Positions 11,552-25,361 of a DNA stretch of 64,000 nt are shown here, piece by piece. The stretch lies in contig JAPEVC010000021.1 of the NCBI GenBank assembly GCA_027946555.1, positions 170,114-234,113 of the forward strand, given 5' to 3'. The notes below the pieces were generated by a model that made no database searches, was not told the origin of the DNA, and was given only the letters and a program-made list of their open reading frames with translations. Made by a program: the position numbers and the translations under genes. Origin of the DNA: Gnomoniopsis sp. IMI 355080 (Eukaryota; Ascomycota; Sordariomycetes; Diaporthales; Gnomoniaceae). How positions within the stretch are numbered: the stretch's first letter is position 1; the number at the start of each line of letters is the position of its first letter.

Positions 11552-14500
11552 CGGAGCTGCTTTCAAGCGTCTTGGAGGAACAGTCCCCGACAACAAGCTT
11601 TGGACCCTGCAATGAACCCGAGTCGAGGAGAGTTTGGCCGATAGGAGTCGGCTGGCGAGCCCTTGGAAAGGTTGGGAACAGGAATGGGCTGCCATTTGCA
11701 GTGTGCTCTCGTGACGACCAGGTGGTCTGTGCACCAGCTGTATTACAGCACATACTGTACCCGAGGCACCTAGGTACCTAGGCACCCAAAGCACTTTGGG
11801 CGAAATAGGCACACAATTCCTTCTATATCCTTAATCGCGCCTGAATTTTCTATTCTGCCTTTTGTTAGATATGGCTGAATATATGCATAGCTCTTCAGCT
11901 CTTCCTCTTTTAGCAGCACATCATCTCTGCGCACCTGCACATAGTTCATCGCTCTTCAGTTGCCGTATCTCACGAGTCCCAACTTTCTCATAATCGTCGG
12001 ATTCTTTGATCAAAGAAATCGACGCGCCGGGTACTATGGTCTATATCTCAAGAGTCTGCAAAGCGAGGGACTTTATCAGAGGGATAACGCATGGATTTTG
12101 AAGTTTGACACCAGTCTGGGTACCTTTCATATGGTACCCCTTGGGGCCCAGAAGCTGCATTGCGGCTTGCATTGGTACACTATAGAATCGCGTAGATGAC
12201 AATAGTGAGGCCGGCAATATATGGTTAGCTATCTAGCAACATCGGTACCTATGGCCCACTGTCCACAGCCAAAGACCACCAGGTAACTGTCTCACAAGGG
12301 TAAGGTATGTATGTCAAGAGGTCATGACCGCCTTCTTGGATTCTAGACAACTAATTCTGTGAACCGCTTCTAACTTATTGGTGGCTTTCAAATAAAAGTC
12401 TTGATGTTTGTACACACTTATAGATACCTAGTTGCATATGAACGAGGTCATTGTGTTGGATGCTGTCTCATGCCCAAGTCAATATAATCCACACACCAGA
12501 CTGGTCCAGTCCTGATAGGTACCTGCCCATGTTCCTAGGTCCATGTGTGAATTTCCCTTGTCTACTTGTGAGTATTCCATCACTTTATCTGCCCAGGTGT
12601 CTTGTTGAGCAAGCGAGTAGTATTGACTTCGGCCAAGCCGCTTTCAAGTCCAGTCCGACCCATCCTGGACAAGGCCTGGCTGGGAAGCAATACTCTGCAG
12701 GCAGTTGTGATAGTAGAGCTGCAGCTTGGAGCTCAAAACTCTGCGTCTTGTTCTAGGGCCTCGTCTCAAGCATCTTGTAGATCAAATAGCAACACTTCCG
12801 ATATGCTGCCGAACTGCTTTAGCATGGCCACTGGCCAGTGAATTCTTGAGGATGAGAGGTAATGCAAATGTAGATTAGCCCCTTCATCGACATGTTCTCC
12901 TAAATCATTGAGGTAGGTCCGTCCTGTCTTTTCCATAGTACAACGTCGTTCCCCTCTTTTAACATGAGAAGATTTGAAAAGTGATGGTGTCTTTCTTTCT
13001 CAAGGTGCGATTAATTCGAATTACATACATATTTCCCATCATTCATGATTCAGCTCAGTAGCACTACGCCTCTGTCATGATGTCTTATTTTATCCTCTGC
13101 GCTGCTCCGATCTAGCATTGGGATTTGCCTTTCTCCAGAGCCTTTAAGCGTTCATAAGAGTCCTTTGTCAAAGAAAAACAATCTCATCAAATCCCGTCCT
13201 GATAGATTTATGGTACAGGTGATGGTGAAATTTGTTGCCGCTGCCTGTAAAAACGTCGGAACCAAGTTTCGTGAGATTCAAAGAGTAAAAACATTTGTCA
13301 TATCAGTTCATGTCTTCGACTAGCCATTAAAAAACGTCAGTCAAGGCGATCAGAAGATTGTAGGAAGGCCTCAAAGGAGGCCGCCATAAGGGCCAACGGC
13401 CCTGTGTTGATGATATTCAAATCTTGCGTCAGATCGGAGGGCTCATCTTTGCGCGAGATAGGAGCAAGGATATAGATGTTGACAAGCTCACCTGCAAATA
13501 CCATCAATGTCTGAGAAGCCGGTATATGGTTGTTGGACGAGGGCTGTCCGACGAATGGTCCCATGCTTGAGGGCAGGCGTTTTGGAGCCAGGAGGCCAAA
13601 CGGCTTCGAAAGGGTTCATGGTAATATTGCGACTAGAAGGGCATGGCTTCTTGACGCTTGAGACAGGAGAATGATTAGTAGATCATGAAGAGATTCTCAG
13701 GAATGCTACAAAGCTGGAAAGTGGTGTCAAATTGAGATTTTCGAGAGCGACATACCGAGCTCATCGAAGTAGAATTGAGGTTCCAGAGGAGGATACGCCA
13801 TTTTGCTCTGCCGAAATCTTTCCGCCGAGCTGTTGCTCCAGGCTCTCTGCATCGCTTATAGCCTGAGTCCAAGTGCGTGACTGACACGGACACGGAAATG
13901 TCTGAATACCTCACAAGGTAGTACATGCTATCGTCTTGGAGTCTGAGGAGCCGCGTTGTCTCAAATTGCCGCAAAGATCGATTTGTGCCATTTGAGCAGA
14001 AGTAAGTAGATGTCAACAATTCAAATCAAATATTTTGCTGATAATTGAGCCAAACAAAATAGAGCGGACTTGTGACTATCTAGTTTGCCTTCGATATAGT
14101 AAGTATCCTCCGTTCGGTCTATAAAGATGACAACCTCGGAAATGCAAGAATAGACCCGATTACGGCGGCATTGAAGGAGATGAACATTACGACGGAGAAG
14201 CAATTAATCAGGTCGTATAACGGAGACATCTCATTGACCACCAAGCCAAACGAAGTGCAAACTCGGAACACTATCGAATCAGCACCGTCGCGTGATGGTG
14301 CCGTTGCAATCCAAACATTCCCTATTCATTCATGGGTAATCAAGTGGGGAATCAGTCATGAACATCTTTTCCAGCAAGGTGAGGTTCGTCGTTGATCCGG
14401 TCATATGGTTCCGCTTTCTCCTGACTAGTCTTGGGGATATTTTCACTGTGTGATTGGATAGAGTGCAGAGCAGACTATCCTTTACCAGACAGGATGGACT

Positions 14501-17500
14501 TGACCTACCATCATGACGACTAACGTGATAGTATACTTAGGTAGCCGTACTTAGGGCCTGGTACCCAGTCGTGAATTATTGAACTACATAGTCCAATCGG
14601 TAAGGCTACGGAATAAGCTTGAGGATCTCCAGCTCGAGATCATAAGGGCGCATTGTGTTGCCTAAGGTCAGGGCGAGGTATCTCAGCTTCGATCGTCTGA
14701 TCATTCTAACGTCGAAGACCTGCTGCTGCAAGGCTACCTGGCTTCACTATCCAGTCAGCTGACGAGCAGCAGTAATCAGCTACTGCACAAGTGGAACTGG
14801 CAGCATAGAGTCTACAGGAATGAAGTCTAAAACTATTGCAACGATCTTGGAAAGAAAATGCGCTGCGAGGAGTGGCTTGAGATACTACTGCTTGCTAACA
14901 CAGTATTACAGCGGGAGTACGAAGACGGTGACGAGCATATCACTTGGCTCACAGAGGCACTTGTGGGTTTGTCCTTGAGCGATCTGCTGATTAGACCACA
15001 AGTATGCACAGTCCATCAAGCTCGGAGCATCAGGCAGACGCGGCAGCGACTCAGGAATGTCGCGAGCCTGCCGCTCTAGTGCCAGCAAGTCCACATCATC
15101 GGAAATTTGCGTTCCAAAGGCCACTTGGACCTGCGAATGAGCAGTGCATCTGTGTTCAACCCCAGACTTTGCGAGTTATTCTCAATTCAAAATACCTCGT
15201 CAAAGACAGCTGGCGAGGCATGGGCTGAGAGAGGGGCGATCTGTGCTACGACGTGGGCAGCTGGCGCCCCATGCAGATATAGACACCTGCCAAAACAACC
15301 AGGTACTACTGGACGACCTCGACGACTTTAGCCATGCCATTTAAAAGTCTACGCGAGCCGCAAACCTCCGTGTAGTCAAGATAAACTTCAAAGCTGACCT
15401 AAGCAGCCACGCCCATCGTTCACGAAGGCCTTTTCCTGAAACGCCCATTGCCACAGGCTTGACCAAGCCCATTCCCCAAGACTCCGGGCCGCAGCCCAGC
15501 GGGTCGCACACCCCGTTTTCCAGAGAATTGGGTTCGACGGTGTTCGTCTCAAGTGCGTGACAGTGGAGATCCAAGAAATCGGTCCCTAGCGATGGTCGAA
15601 GCTCGCGAATTTTCTCGACCTCATGGTTTATGCAAGGCTGAGACCTTTCGACTTGGGTGGGCAAGGCTGAAAGTAAGCTACGCCTCCATACACGTAATTT
15701 CCTATTCCCAGCTATGACTGATTCGGCAGTGGTCCAACGGTGTGGGAGAAACAAAAAATAGTTCCAAGATATACCTAGTCTGTTGCGAATCAACAATCTT
15801 TGCCGGCATGGATCGCATCGGTCAATAGCGAAACCGAAGACTAAGCTGTCAGCTCATTAGTGGCAACCCTGCAAGGTTTTCAGAACAATTGCCTCTGGCC
15901 CAAAGTATCAAGTTGACGAACAGACCTCGGCAAATGCGCCCGGTCGGAGTCATAAGAGAAAAACAACCCAGGTCTTTCAATAATATTTCTGGCAATATCA
16001 TGTTATTAGGAAGTGAAGAATTTGCCTCTGGTGGGGGGCCATGATAGCGATATTGACTACCCAGCACATATGAGCGCGGAATAAGGTTCACGGTGGCAGA
16101 CGGCATGTTTCATGTGCGCACGCGGCCCTTGATTCAATTCAATCGGCGGAATTGCCGTTTCCCGCGGCGTTGCGGCGGAATGCCCCTGCAAGGCGACCAA
16201 CCACCAGCTTGGAACACTGGCAGGGCTGGCAGGCAGGCAGGTTGACATAGAAGACGAATTCAAGAGCGGGTCTCGAACTCAATTTGATGAGGTCAGGCAT
16301 TGTCAAGCTTGGTCTTTGCAGTATTAGATCGGTCAGATACCATTGACACAGCGCTGCAGGAAGATTTCTCTTCTTGGGTGTAATTTCAACAGACAGGATC
16401 TCATCAAAGCGCACAAGTGCAGGACGCGCGCGACCCCGGAAATGAGCATGAGAGACACGCGACGTGGTACCGCCTGCGGAAGTTCGCGTGTGGGCTCACA
16501 GCAGTGAGTCCATTTATTTATGAGCCCGGACATGTTCCTCTGGTCATCAGTCCCTGCCCTGGCCGCCTGGCCATACGGCACCACACAGTGTATGAAACAC
16601 TGCATAGTTCGGCGCAAGGTACCGCGATGTGGCCCTGGAAGCCCCATAGACATCCGAGAGCTGGTTGCTTGTGCTGCAGACAATCGATAACCCGCATTTC
16701 AGACTCTTCCAGCAAATGATAGTCCCGATAGCATCGGATAAGTGGCGACCCTCATTTGAGAAAAGCAAGGCTTTCATGCAGGGGCCGTCGTTGTCGACCA
16801 CTCGCGGCAGCCCCAGATCTCAGGGTCGTCAAGACTCCAGTCAGACCCGGCCCCGTTTTCACGAGGCGCCTGACGAACTCGGTCCCATTCCACTCCATTC
16901 CATCAACAAGATGTTGGCAGTCGTACTGTGGCGAGTCAAGAGTCTAGTGGGATTTCGTCAATGGCTGGAAGTGAGCAGAGACTGGCTAGACTGGCTATTC
17001 ATCCGAGGCCTGAGATTACCGTAACTATTTGACATGACGCACTTTTAATTCTATAGCTTGGAATCGCAACGTGTCAAGAGAGTGAGTGGGTTGATGGTGA
17101 AGCAGGGCGCTCGATGCGGGCTTGATGATCTACACATAAACACTAGAACAATAGAGTGAGCTCACACGGTAGACTTATGTGCAGTCCCAATCGTATAGAC
17201 CCCAGTGGATGACATCCTTCACACGGCTATACTGAACAGTCCTGCAGAATGTGAGGAGTCTAAGATATCTCAACGGGAAACGGAGAGTTGGTACCTAATC
17301 ATCCGTGAAAATGCACAGCGCGATCGTTATCCAGTGCTGCAGTCGTCAACTGGCCCGACGTGGAGAGCGCCGCCTCTGTCGTGTCCAGCGCGCGGGCTGA
17401 CTGAAGCAGGTAAAGCCGGCAACGCACACTAACAGTGTGTAGAATTACTCATGTCGATCCACGCCCCAAAAATAATGCTAGGAATTGATGCCTCGTCGTC

Positions 17501-20500
17501 CACAAAGTAATTGACAAGTAATGATCAGACGACTGGCATGACCACCCACTCAAGCTTTGGCACGGCGATGGAGGACGGCCCCTTCACGGAGCCACGCACG
17601 AGCACGATGGGTTGGCGTGTCGGTACCGTCCACGGCACTGCTTTGCCAGGGTTGTCGTGCCTTGTGTTGACAAGGCTCGCGCAGCACAGTCAGCGACGGT
17701 CGTTCTTCCACGAGCGCCGCTCTCCAGGGAGGATGCACAAGTTTTGGTGCGTGTAGTAGTGCATTCAGATGCAAGAAAAGTGTCGGTGAGACGTCGTAAA
17801 GCTTGAAGCACATCACCGCTTTTTTCAGATCAGCACCTCCTTATTGACCACTTGCTCGGTGCGTCGGCAAGATTCCTATCGACCTCCAGCAGCGAAAGCC
17901 AGCGCAAGTGGCAGCTATGCGTTGGAGCTGTGGATTCTACGGACTTTAGTGGACGTCAATAGGGGCTGCACCCACCGCTTGAGCCTCTGCTTTTCCGCTC
18001 GGTCCCCGGACGCCCGGGTAAAATGCTGTATAGTTTGACATGCAAGTCGGCAGAACCATCTTATTAAGCCATCCCGCAGACGAGATTGGCCTTCGGTATA
18101 ACAGGCCCTTTCTTGTGTAATCATCTACAACGCGCATTGATGGCGATTAACGAGTCTGGCCGAACAAGACTAGCATCGAAGACTAAGTTCTATTGTTCAC
18201 CCATCTCCCCTTGATGCCGAAGTCACGATGGCGATACGTGTTTCCATATCGGCATGGTAGCCATGGCTGAAGTGCTCCGGCAATTGAGACAAGGCCATCC
18301 TGTCCGGCCTGTCTGAGAGGCCTGGCCGTTGACCTCAGAGATTTGTTGGGCGGCGAGAGTGATTTGGAGAAATTCATTTACATGTCGCCAGGTTTGGGCT
18401 GCTCACACATTCCAACGTGAAGCCATGATGCGAAGAGGCAGGGAGAGTACGTAGACTGCAGGTAAAATTGGAGCTCTGGAATTCCGGTGAGGCCGACGCC
18501 GACTGGTTGCGAGCAAAATCTGGGACAAAAGCGACTAGAACTTCCAAGCGTTGTTGCTTGACTCCTCCCGCAGCGCGTACCCCGGATCGAGTGCTGGCAA
18601 TGCGGGATATACCGTGGGGACAAACCTTTTGGATGCCAGCGCCACTCTCGACACAGCAGCGACACCTACAGGAAGGATTCGCAGAATGACGTAGTTGCGA
18701 GTGAAATTGGTATGGGGCACGCACGGCACTCACTGATTGTTGATTGTGTGAGATGACCAAGAGTTTAATGAAGCATCAAATAAAGCATCTTTTCCCGGCG
18801 TGTGCACGTGGTGTGAAGCCGATGCCCACTGTGTTTGAATCGCCGCGATTGTGCAACATTGGAAGTGCTAAATATTCACAACTTGAGGCCTATACAGGTC
18901 GTGAGTAGTATCGGAGTACTGCTGGCACATACGGAATATACCCGTTCCTTCTCGAAGGACGTGAATCCGGCATCCGGCGTACAGATCCAGCTTCCAGCAT
19001 GCCACCTCCACAGTGAGGACGGCCCTGCAGACTCGCTAGTTCGTTGGTCAAGAGGGCATCTCCACAATCGCACCGCCTTAGCCTGGGGAAGACTATCGAA
19101 AGGTGGGTTTGTGTGGGATGGCGATGGATCGGATCCTCTTTCCCCTTTCCAACCCCACGACGGCTGCGTGCTGCGGATGCAGCCAGCTGCAGGGACAAGA
19201 CTCGAATTGATCGCCATCGGCGAAATGGCGGAGAGTCTCGCTGTCCATTCTACATGGTAGCACTGCACGGTGCGGCTCTGGGCATGGTCGTAGTTCTGTC
19301 TGCTACCATGGAATCCGATATCGACGATTACGATATCACCAATGCTAATATTGCGCGTGGCGGTAGCCTGGACCATGCCTGCCATGCTGATCACAGACGA
19401 TTCGCCTTGGCATATCTGTATTTTCCAACATAGTACGTGGTACTGTGTTGTAGCAGCAGGTAGTAGATCGAAGCGCCGAGGCCGGGTTTGGCCGCAAGGT
19501 TATTTACTGCGTTAAATGCGTTCTGCTCGGTTCGAGCTGTATGAAAATTCAAACCACAAATTTGGTTCAACCCGAAATCAGACCTCCTGCACGTAAGGGC
19601 TATCCTTGTTTTGGCCTCGAGATATGCGTCGGGTCAAGATGTCAAGGTTTGTCGAAGCTCGGGTGGCCCGCAAGGTCGATCCTAGTGGCGCTCGTCCAAA
19701 ACAACATATGCCACCACCGGAACGCCTCACCGTTGAAAGCTAAAGAGAGCCGAACAGGCCGATGATGCCGCCGTGCTGATTGTCTAGATGTCGGCCTTCC
19801 ATAGTACTGTGCTATGCATACAAAATGTATGATGTAGGCTCGTGTGCGTGTTGAGTGATATCCAATGGGGCCCCGGGGTTTTCCTGGAGAAAAGAGGAGA
19901 TGCAGTCTGGGGTAGAAGGGACATATCCGAAGATCGCTGATCTGGCAGGTGGTGATGATGCTGATGACTGATCTGCCCAAGGCTCACCGTCTGTTGAACC
20001 GTGCCACTGCTCGTACTACATAGTATTATGAGAGGAGGGTCCCAATGATGGTGGGATGGATGGTGGGAAGTCATGGCGCACATGTTTGAGGAGGGAGGGC
20101 GGGCCAGGTGTGCAATGCCATGGGCTCAAAGGGTTTTCAGGAAGAAAAAAAAGCCTCAAGGTGCTATATGCGTCTTCTTCTCCACTCCCTCTTCGCCTCC
20201 AATGCCGTATGGGAGCCGCAGAGGTGACTGCGAGTGTGCCAAGGTGTGCCACACCAACAGCCCTGTATTCCATAGCAGCCCGTAGCAGCGGCAGCAAAGG
20301 TATGCCAAAATCACTCACCTACATGTTACCTAGGTAGACAAGGACTGTACTAAGGTAGCAGTCCTTTCCGACTAAGAAGAGAGGGGCACGGTCTGTCCGA
20401 CGACAACCACCTGGGCTGGCTGGGCTGGCGAGTCTGCAGGTGGACTGTCGAAGCCCACGAACTATTGGACCATCAAATGTCACTTGAGAGAAGAACGACT

Positions 20501-22463
20501 CAAGGCGAAACAGCCGCAGGGACTATGATCAACCCGAATGACATTCTGTAATCAGGACAGCTAGATCACCAATTGGTGCCGCCGGATTGCGGCCTGACGA
20601 AGAAACAAGAAATGGAACGTTGAAAATGGAAATATCCTCATCCAGACACCCTATTTCGTACTTATTACAGTATCCATTCTTTGTGCCCAGACCGCCAGTC
20701 CCAGTCGGACAGGCCTAAAGGCGAGACCATTGACCGAGGGTATCTTGGAGAGGTATTTTTTTCTTCTTCCTGTTCTTGCTACTCGTCTTCGGCCCATCCT
20801 TCGCCTACTCTGGCTTGGGGAGCGAATGTGGCTCTGTTCGGCGGCTCGGTTGCTCGTCATCTCGCCAAGCGATGCCGAGGACAAGCAGCGGCCACAAGTA
20901 GCGATGATAAAATCGCGCAGTATTGATTGAGGCGTACGGCAGGTCAAGCGGTACCTTGGGTGGGGTAAGCTCGGAGAGCCAGGGCCGGGGTTGCCTGCAG
21001 ATGCAGGGTTAAGCTCTTCCATCCTAGCAGCCTCGCAAGAGCGAGCCAGCTCATCCTAGCTGGCAGCAGTGGGGGCCCCCCAGTCATTGTCGGTGCCGTT
21101 TGAATTGGGAGCTGCAACTGGCTGAATCGTCATTGAGCGCACTGTGGTTGGCCAGACCCCCAAGTCTAAGAGTGGGTCCACATCCCAGTCAATTTTCGGT
21201 GGAAGGACCATGCCCCCAGTCCAAATGTTTCCTTCGTTTCTGTTCGTTTCCCACTTGGCGTACATAGTATGATTTCGCCGTTACATGACAGCACAGTATG
21301 GGATGAACAGAGCTCACATGTTGTGCCCGAGCAGTGCTGCAACGCCCAGGGCAGCCTGGCCCTGCCTGGCAGCAAAGGAGGAAAGCTCGCTCAGACGCAC
21401 AGTCAAGATCTCGCACGTTGCCCTATTGTTTCTCGCCATGTTTGTTGTATTTCCGTACCTGTTGCCGGGCACTACAGCCGCATCTGATGTTATGACAGTC
21501 CTGTCCTGTGGTATTTGTCCGGGCTCTGCAAGCTTGTGCAGCTCTGGCAAAAGGGCCTGCACGACAGGCGTCGTAGACCGGTACTTTGTTGTCTGTGCTG
21601 TGATATAGTGCAGCTGCTAGTACCCATCAAACTTTTCGGTCCTACTGTACTCGGACCCGGGGACCCTGTGAAGTTCTGCTTGTACCTTCCTGCTCCTGCT
21701 GATGCTCGATGCTGCTTGCCGTGCCGCTGCCAGTCCCCACAACATTCCCATATTCCCATTTCCATTCCCATTCTCTCCCCCCAAAACAATCCGTCCGTCC
21801 TAAGAGTCCACCGCACCTCTTTCGACCTGACTTCCAGGCCCCACACAGGTTCCTGGCCCCTGTCCCAGTCTTACCGTCTATCCCATACCGCAAGTGAGTC
21901 CTGCTCTCGATCTCCCATCCCATCACACCCACCGCCTTGCCCCCCCCGTCGCCTCGCGCAAATAAAAGACTAGCTCCCACCGCGCTCGTCCTCCAACGCC
22001 CTCCCTCTCTTTTTTTCTTCCCTCCTCTATCACCTGCGCGGAGAACCTTGGTCTACATTAAAGGTGCCCTTCTCTGTGTGGTGTGTGAACGACGTTTGTG
22101 CGGCAATCCGTCTCCTTCGTGTTAAATCACAGTCTGGAATTCATTTTTCCCGCCTGTAAACACGACGGAGCTTTCCAGCACAAATTTGACTAAACAACTT
22201 CCCCCCAACACTAGAATTCACTTTTAAAATTACACTGTCAGTCCGTTTTCCTTGTTCGTCCTTCCCACAAAAACTCTTCACGAAAGCACCTCACAAAAAA
22301 ACAAAAACACAACCGCGTTCCTACCGTCGGACCGCGTTGTGGCACCCTCTTTGTCTACCTCTCCTACACCCACCCAACTCAGCTTTTTGGCTGCGATCTG
22401 CCGCTAAATAACATTTCTCCCACACAGTAATTCAAAGCCGCACATTTTGCGCACCATCCCACA
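11552..22463. other. 10.9 kb stretch without supportable genes
   Basis: No open frame here shows family motifs, and the longest are overlapping on both strands as expected by chance. 11.8-14.6 kb looks AT-richer. A possible small spliced gene at 13801-13337 (-) is discussed in the findings. TACCTAGGTA-type palindromes sit at 11768-11782 and 20327-20336. The last ~750 bases are the PMA1 promoter and leader. No tRNA, transposon terminal repeats or reverse-transcriptase motifs are visible. Confidence 0.45.
21700..22463 (+). promoter_or_regulatory. pyrimidine-rich promoter/leader of PMA1
   Basis: The ~760 bases before the PMA1 ATG are strongly C/T-rich on the coding strand, with repeated CCCATTCC-like units around 21735-21780 and long CT tracts around 21930-22060. 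CT-rich blocks near the transcription start are typical of highly expressed filamentous-fungal genes. The long leader suggests a long 5' UTR. No clear TATA box is seen. Confidence 0.5.
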
Positions 22464-25361
22464 ATGGCCGAACCATCTCCTGCGCTGAACACGCAGATAG
22501 AGTCCGGCAACTTCGACGAGAAGGCCGAGCGTCCCGTTGAGTCCACCCCCGCAAAGGTGAAGGCCGAGGACGATGAGGATGAGGACGAGGATATCGATGC
22601 TCTGATCGAGGATCTCGAGTCCCAGGACGGACACGGTGCCGACGACGAGGAGGATGAGGAGCGTGATCAGCATGGTGGCCGCCTCATTCCCGAGGAGCTG
22701 CTGCAAACTGTAAGTCCACCGCTTCTCGGTCTTGACATTGAGCTTGTTCTAGAAGAGTGCCAGTGCTGACGATCTACAGGATACCCGCACTGGTCTTACC
22801 GAGGCCGAGGTCCTTTCCCGCCGCAAGAAGTATGGTCTCAACCAGATGAAGGAGGAGAAGGAGAACCTGATCCTCAAGTTCTTCATGTACTTCGTTGGTC
22901 CTATCCAGTTCGTCATGGAGGCTGCTGCCGTCCTGGCTGCCGGTCTTGAGGATTGGGTCGATTTCGGTGTCATTTGCGCCCTGCTACTGCTCAACGCCGG
23001 TGTCGGTTTCATCCAGGAATTCCAGGCTGGTTCAATTGTCGAAGAACTAAAGAAGACCCTCGCTCTCAAGGCTGTCGTTCTCCGTGATGGCACTCTTAAG
23101 GAGGTCGAGGCCCCCGAGGTCGTTCCCGGCGATATTCTCCAGGTTGAGGAAGGTACCATCATTCCCGCTGACGGTCGCATTGTCACCGAGGACGCCTTCC
23201 TCCAGGTTGACCAGTCTGCCATCACGGGTGAGTCTCTGGCCGTCGACAAGCACCAGGGTGACCAGTGCTTCGCTTCTTCCGCCGTCAAGCGTGGCGAGGC
23301 CTTCGCCATTGTCACTTCTACCGGTGACAACACTTTCGTCGGTCGTGCTGCCGCCCTCGTCAACTCTGCCAGCGGCGGAAGTGGTCACTTTACCGAGGTG
23401 TTGAACGGCATCGGAACTGTGCTGCTGATTCTCGTCGTATTCACTCTCCTGATCGTCTGGGTCTCTTCTTTCTACCGCTCCAACCCCATTGTCGACATTC
23501 TGCGCTTCACCCTGGCCATTACCATCATTGGTGTGCCCGTCGGTCTCCCCGCTGTCGTCACCACTACCATGGCCGTCGGTGCTGCCTACCTCGCCAAGAA
23601 GCAGGCCATCGTTCAGAAGCTGTCTGCCATTGAGTCCCTGGCTGGTGTCGAGATTCTCTGCTCCGACAAGACCGGTACCCTGACCAAGAACAAGCTGTCT
23701 CTGGCTGAGCCCTACTGTGTTGCCGGTGTCGACCCTGAGGATCTTATGCTTACTGCTTGCTTGGCCGCCTCCCGCAAGAAGAAGGGCATCGATGCTATCG
23801 ACAAGGCCTTCCTCAAGTCTCTCAAGTACTACCCCCGCGCCAAGTCTGTTCTCTCCAAGTACAAGGTCATCAACTTCTACCCCTTCGACCCGGTCTCCAA
23901 AAAGGTCACTGCTGTTGTCGAGTCTCCCCAGGGCGAGCGCATTACCTGTGTCAAGGGTGCTCCCCTCTTCGTCCTCAAGACCGTCGAGGAGGACCACCCC
24001 ATCACCGAGGAGGTCGACCAGGCCTACAAGAACAAGGTCGCTGAGTTCGCCACCCGTGGTTTCCGCTCCCTCGGTGTTGCCCGCAAGCGCGGTGAGGGCT
24101 CTTGGGAGATTCTCGGAATCATGCCTTGCTCCGACCCTCCTCGTCACGACACTGCCAAGACCATCAACGAGGCCAAGACTCTGGGTCTCTCCATCAAGAT
24201 GTTGACTGGTGACGCCGTCGGTATTGCTCGTGAGACCTCTCGCCAGCTCGGTCTCGGTACCAATGTCTACAACGCCGAGCGTCTTGGTCTTGGTGGTGGT
24301 GGTGACATGCCCGGTTCTGAGGTCTACGATTTCGTCGAGGCTGCCGATGGTTTCGCCGAGGTTTTCCCCCAGCACAAGTACAACGTTGTCGAGATTCTGC
24401 AGCAGCGTGGCTACCTCGTTGCCATGACTGGTGACGGTGTCAACGACGCTCCTTCCCTGAAGAAGGCTGATACCGGTATTGCTGTCGAGGGTGCGTCCGA
24501 CGCTGCCCGTTCCGCTGCCGACATTGTTTTCCTTGCTCCCGGTCTTGGTGCTATCATCGACGCCCTGAAGACTTCTCGCCAGATTTTCCACCGTATGTAC
24601 GCATACGTCGTCTACCGTATTGCCCTGTCTATTCACCTTGAGATCTACCTTGGTCTCTGGATTGCCATTCTGAACCGCTCTCTGAATATTGAGCTGGTTG
24701 TCTTCATCGCCATTTTCGCCGATATCGCCACCCTGGCTATCGCCTACGACAACGCTCCATTCAGCAAGACTCCCGTCAAGTGGAACCTGCCCAAGCTCTG
24801 GGGAATGTCCGTCCTGCTCGGTGTCGTCCTGGCTGTCGGTACCTGGATCACTGTTACCACCATGTACGCGAACAGCGAAAACGGTGGTATCGTCCAGAAC
24901 TTTGGTCGTCTCGATGAGGTCGTCTTCCTCGAGGTGTCTCTGACGGAGAACTGGCTGATCTTCATCACCCGTGCCAACGGTCCTTTCTGGTCCTCCATTC
25001 CTTCATGGCAGCTCACCGGCGCTATTCTCGTCGTCGACATCATCGCCACCCTCTTCTGTATCTTTGGTTGGTTCGTTGGTGGACAGACCTCGATTGTGGC
25101 CGTTGTCCGTATCTGGATCTTCTCCTTCGGTATCTTCTGCGTCATGGGTGGTGTCTACTACATCCTCCAGGACAGCGTAGGATTCGATAACCTGATGCAC
25201 GGCAAGTCGCCGAAGGGCAACCAGAAGCAACGGTCGCTTGAGGATTTCGGTAAGCTTAACACGTCTGCCCGTATGTTTGATAACGAGTCCTGATGCTAAC
25301 GATTTGATGTACAGTCGTCTCTCTCCAGCGTGTGTCTACGCAGCACGAGAAGTCCCAGTAG
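22464..25361 (+). CDS. PMA1: plasma-membrane H+-ATPase (P3A type)
   Basis: Electrogenic proton pump that energises the plasma membrane by ATP hydrolysis. Exons: 22464-22709, 22780-25249, 25315-25361; 920 residues, the same length as the Neurospora enzyme. The cytosolic N terminus has an acidic run ([17 protein letters not shown]). Signatures: [11 protein letters not shown] in the actuator domain, [11 protein letters not shown] with the phosphorylated D378, KGAPLFVLK in the nucleotide domain, and [20 protein letters not shown] at the hinge. The C-terminal autoinhibitory tail [19 protein letters not shown] is built by the last splice; S913/T914 match the glucose-regulated yeast S911/T912 pair. 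Codons are strongly biased to C/T third bases, as in very highly expressed genes. That bias also opens a 529-codon antisense frame, which is an artefact. Confidence 0.98.

Noticed and set aside
15341..15796. 151-codon minus-strand frame in the gene-poor stretch
   Set aside because: No motif, no promoter or intron context; length is within chance for this GC content.
18374..19394. Several overlapping 100-170 codon frames on both strands
   Set aside because: Mutually overlapping, unrelated to any family I recognise, typical of non-coding DNA.
23047..24636. 529-codon open frame antisense to PMA1
   Set aside because: It is the mirror of the strong third-position C/T bias of PMA1; its composition (Gly/Asp/Leu/Val/Thr/Glu repeats) is typical of antisense shadows and it has no domain.
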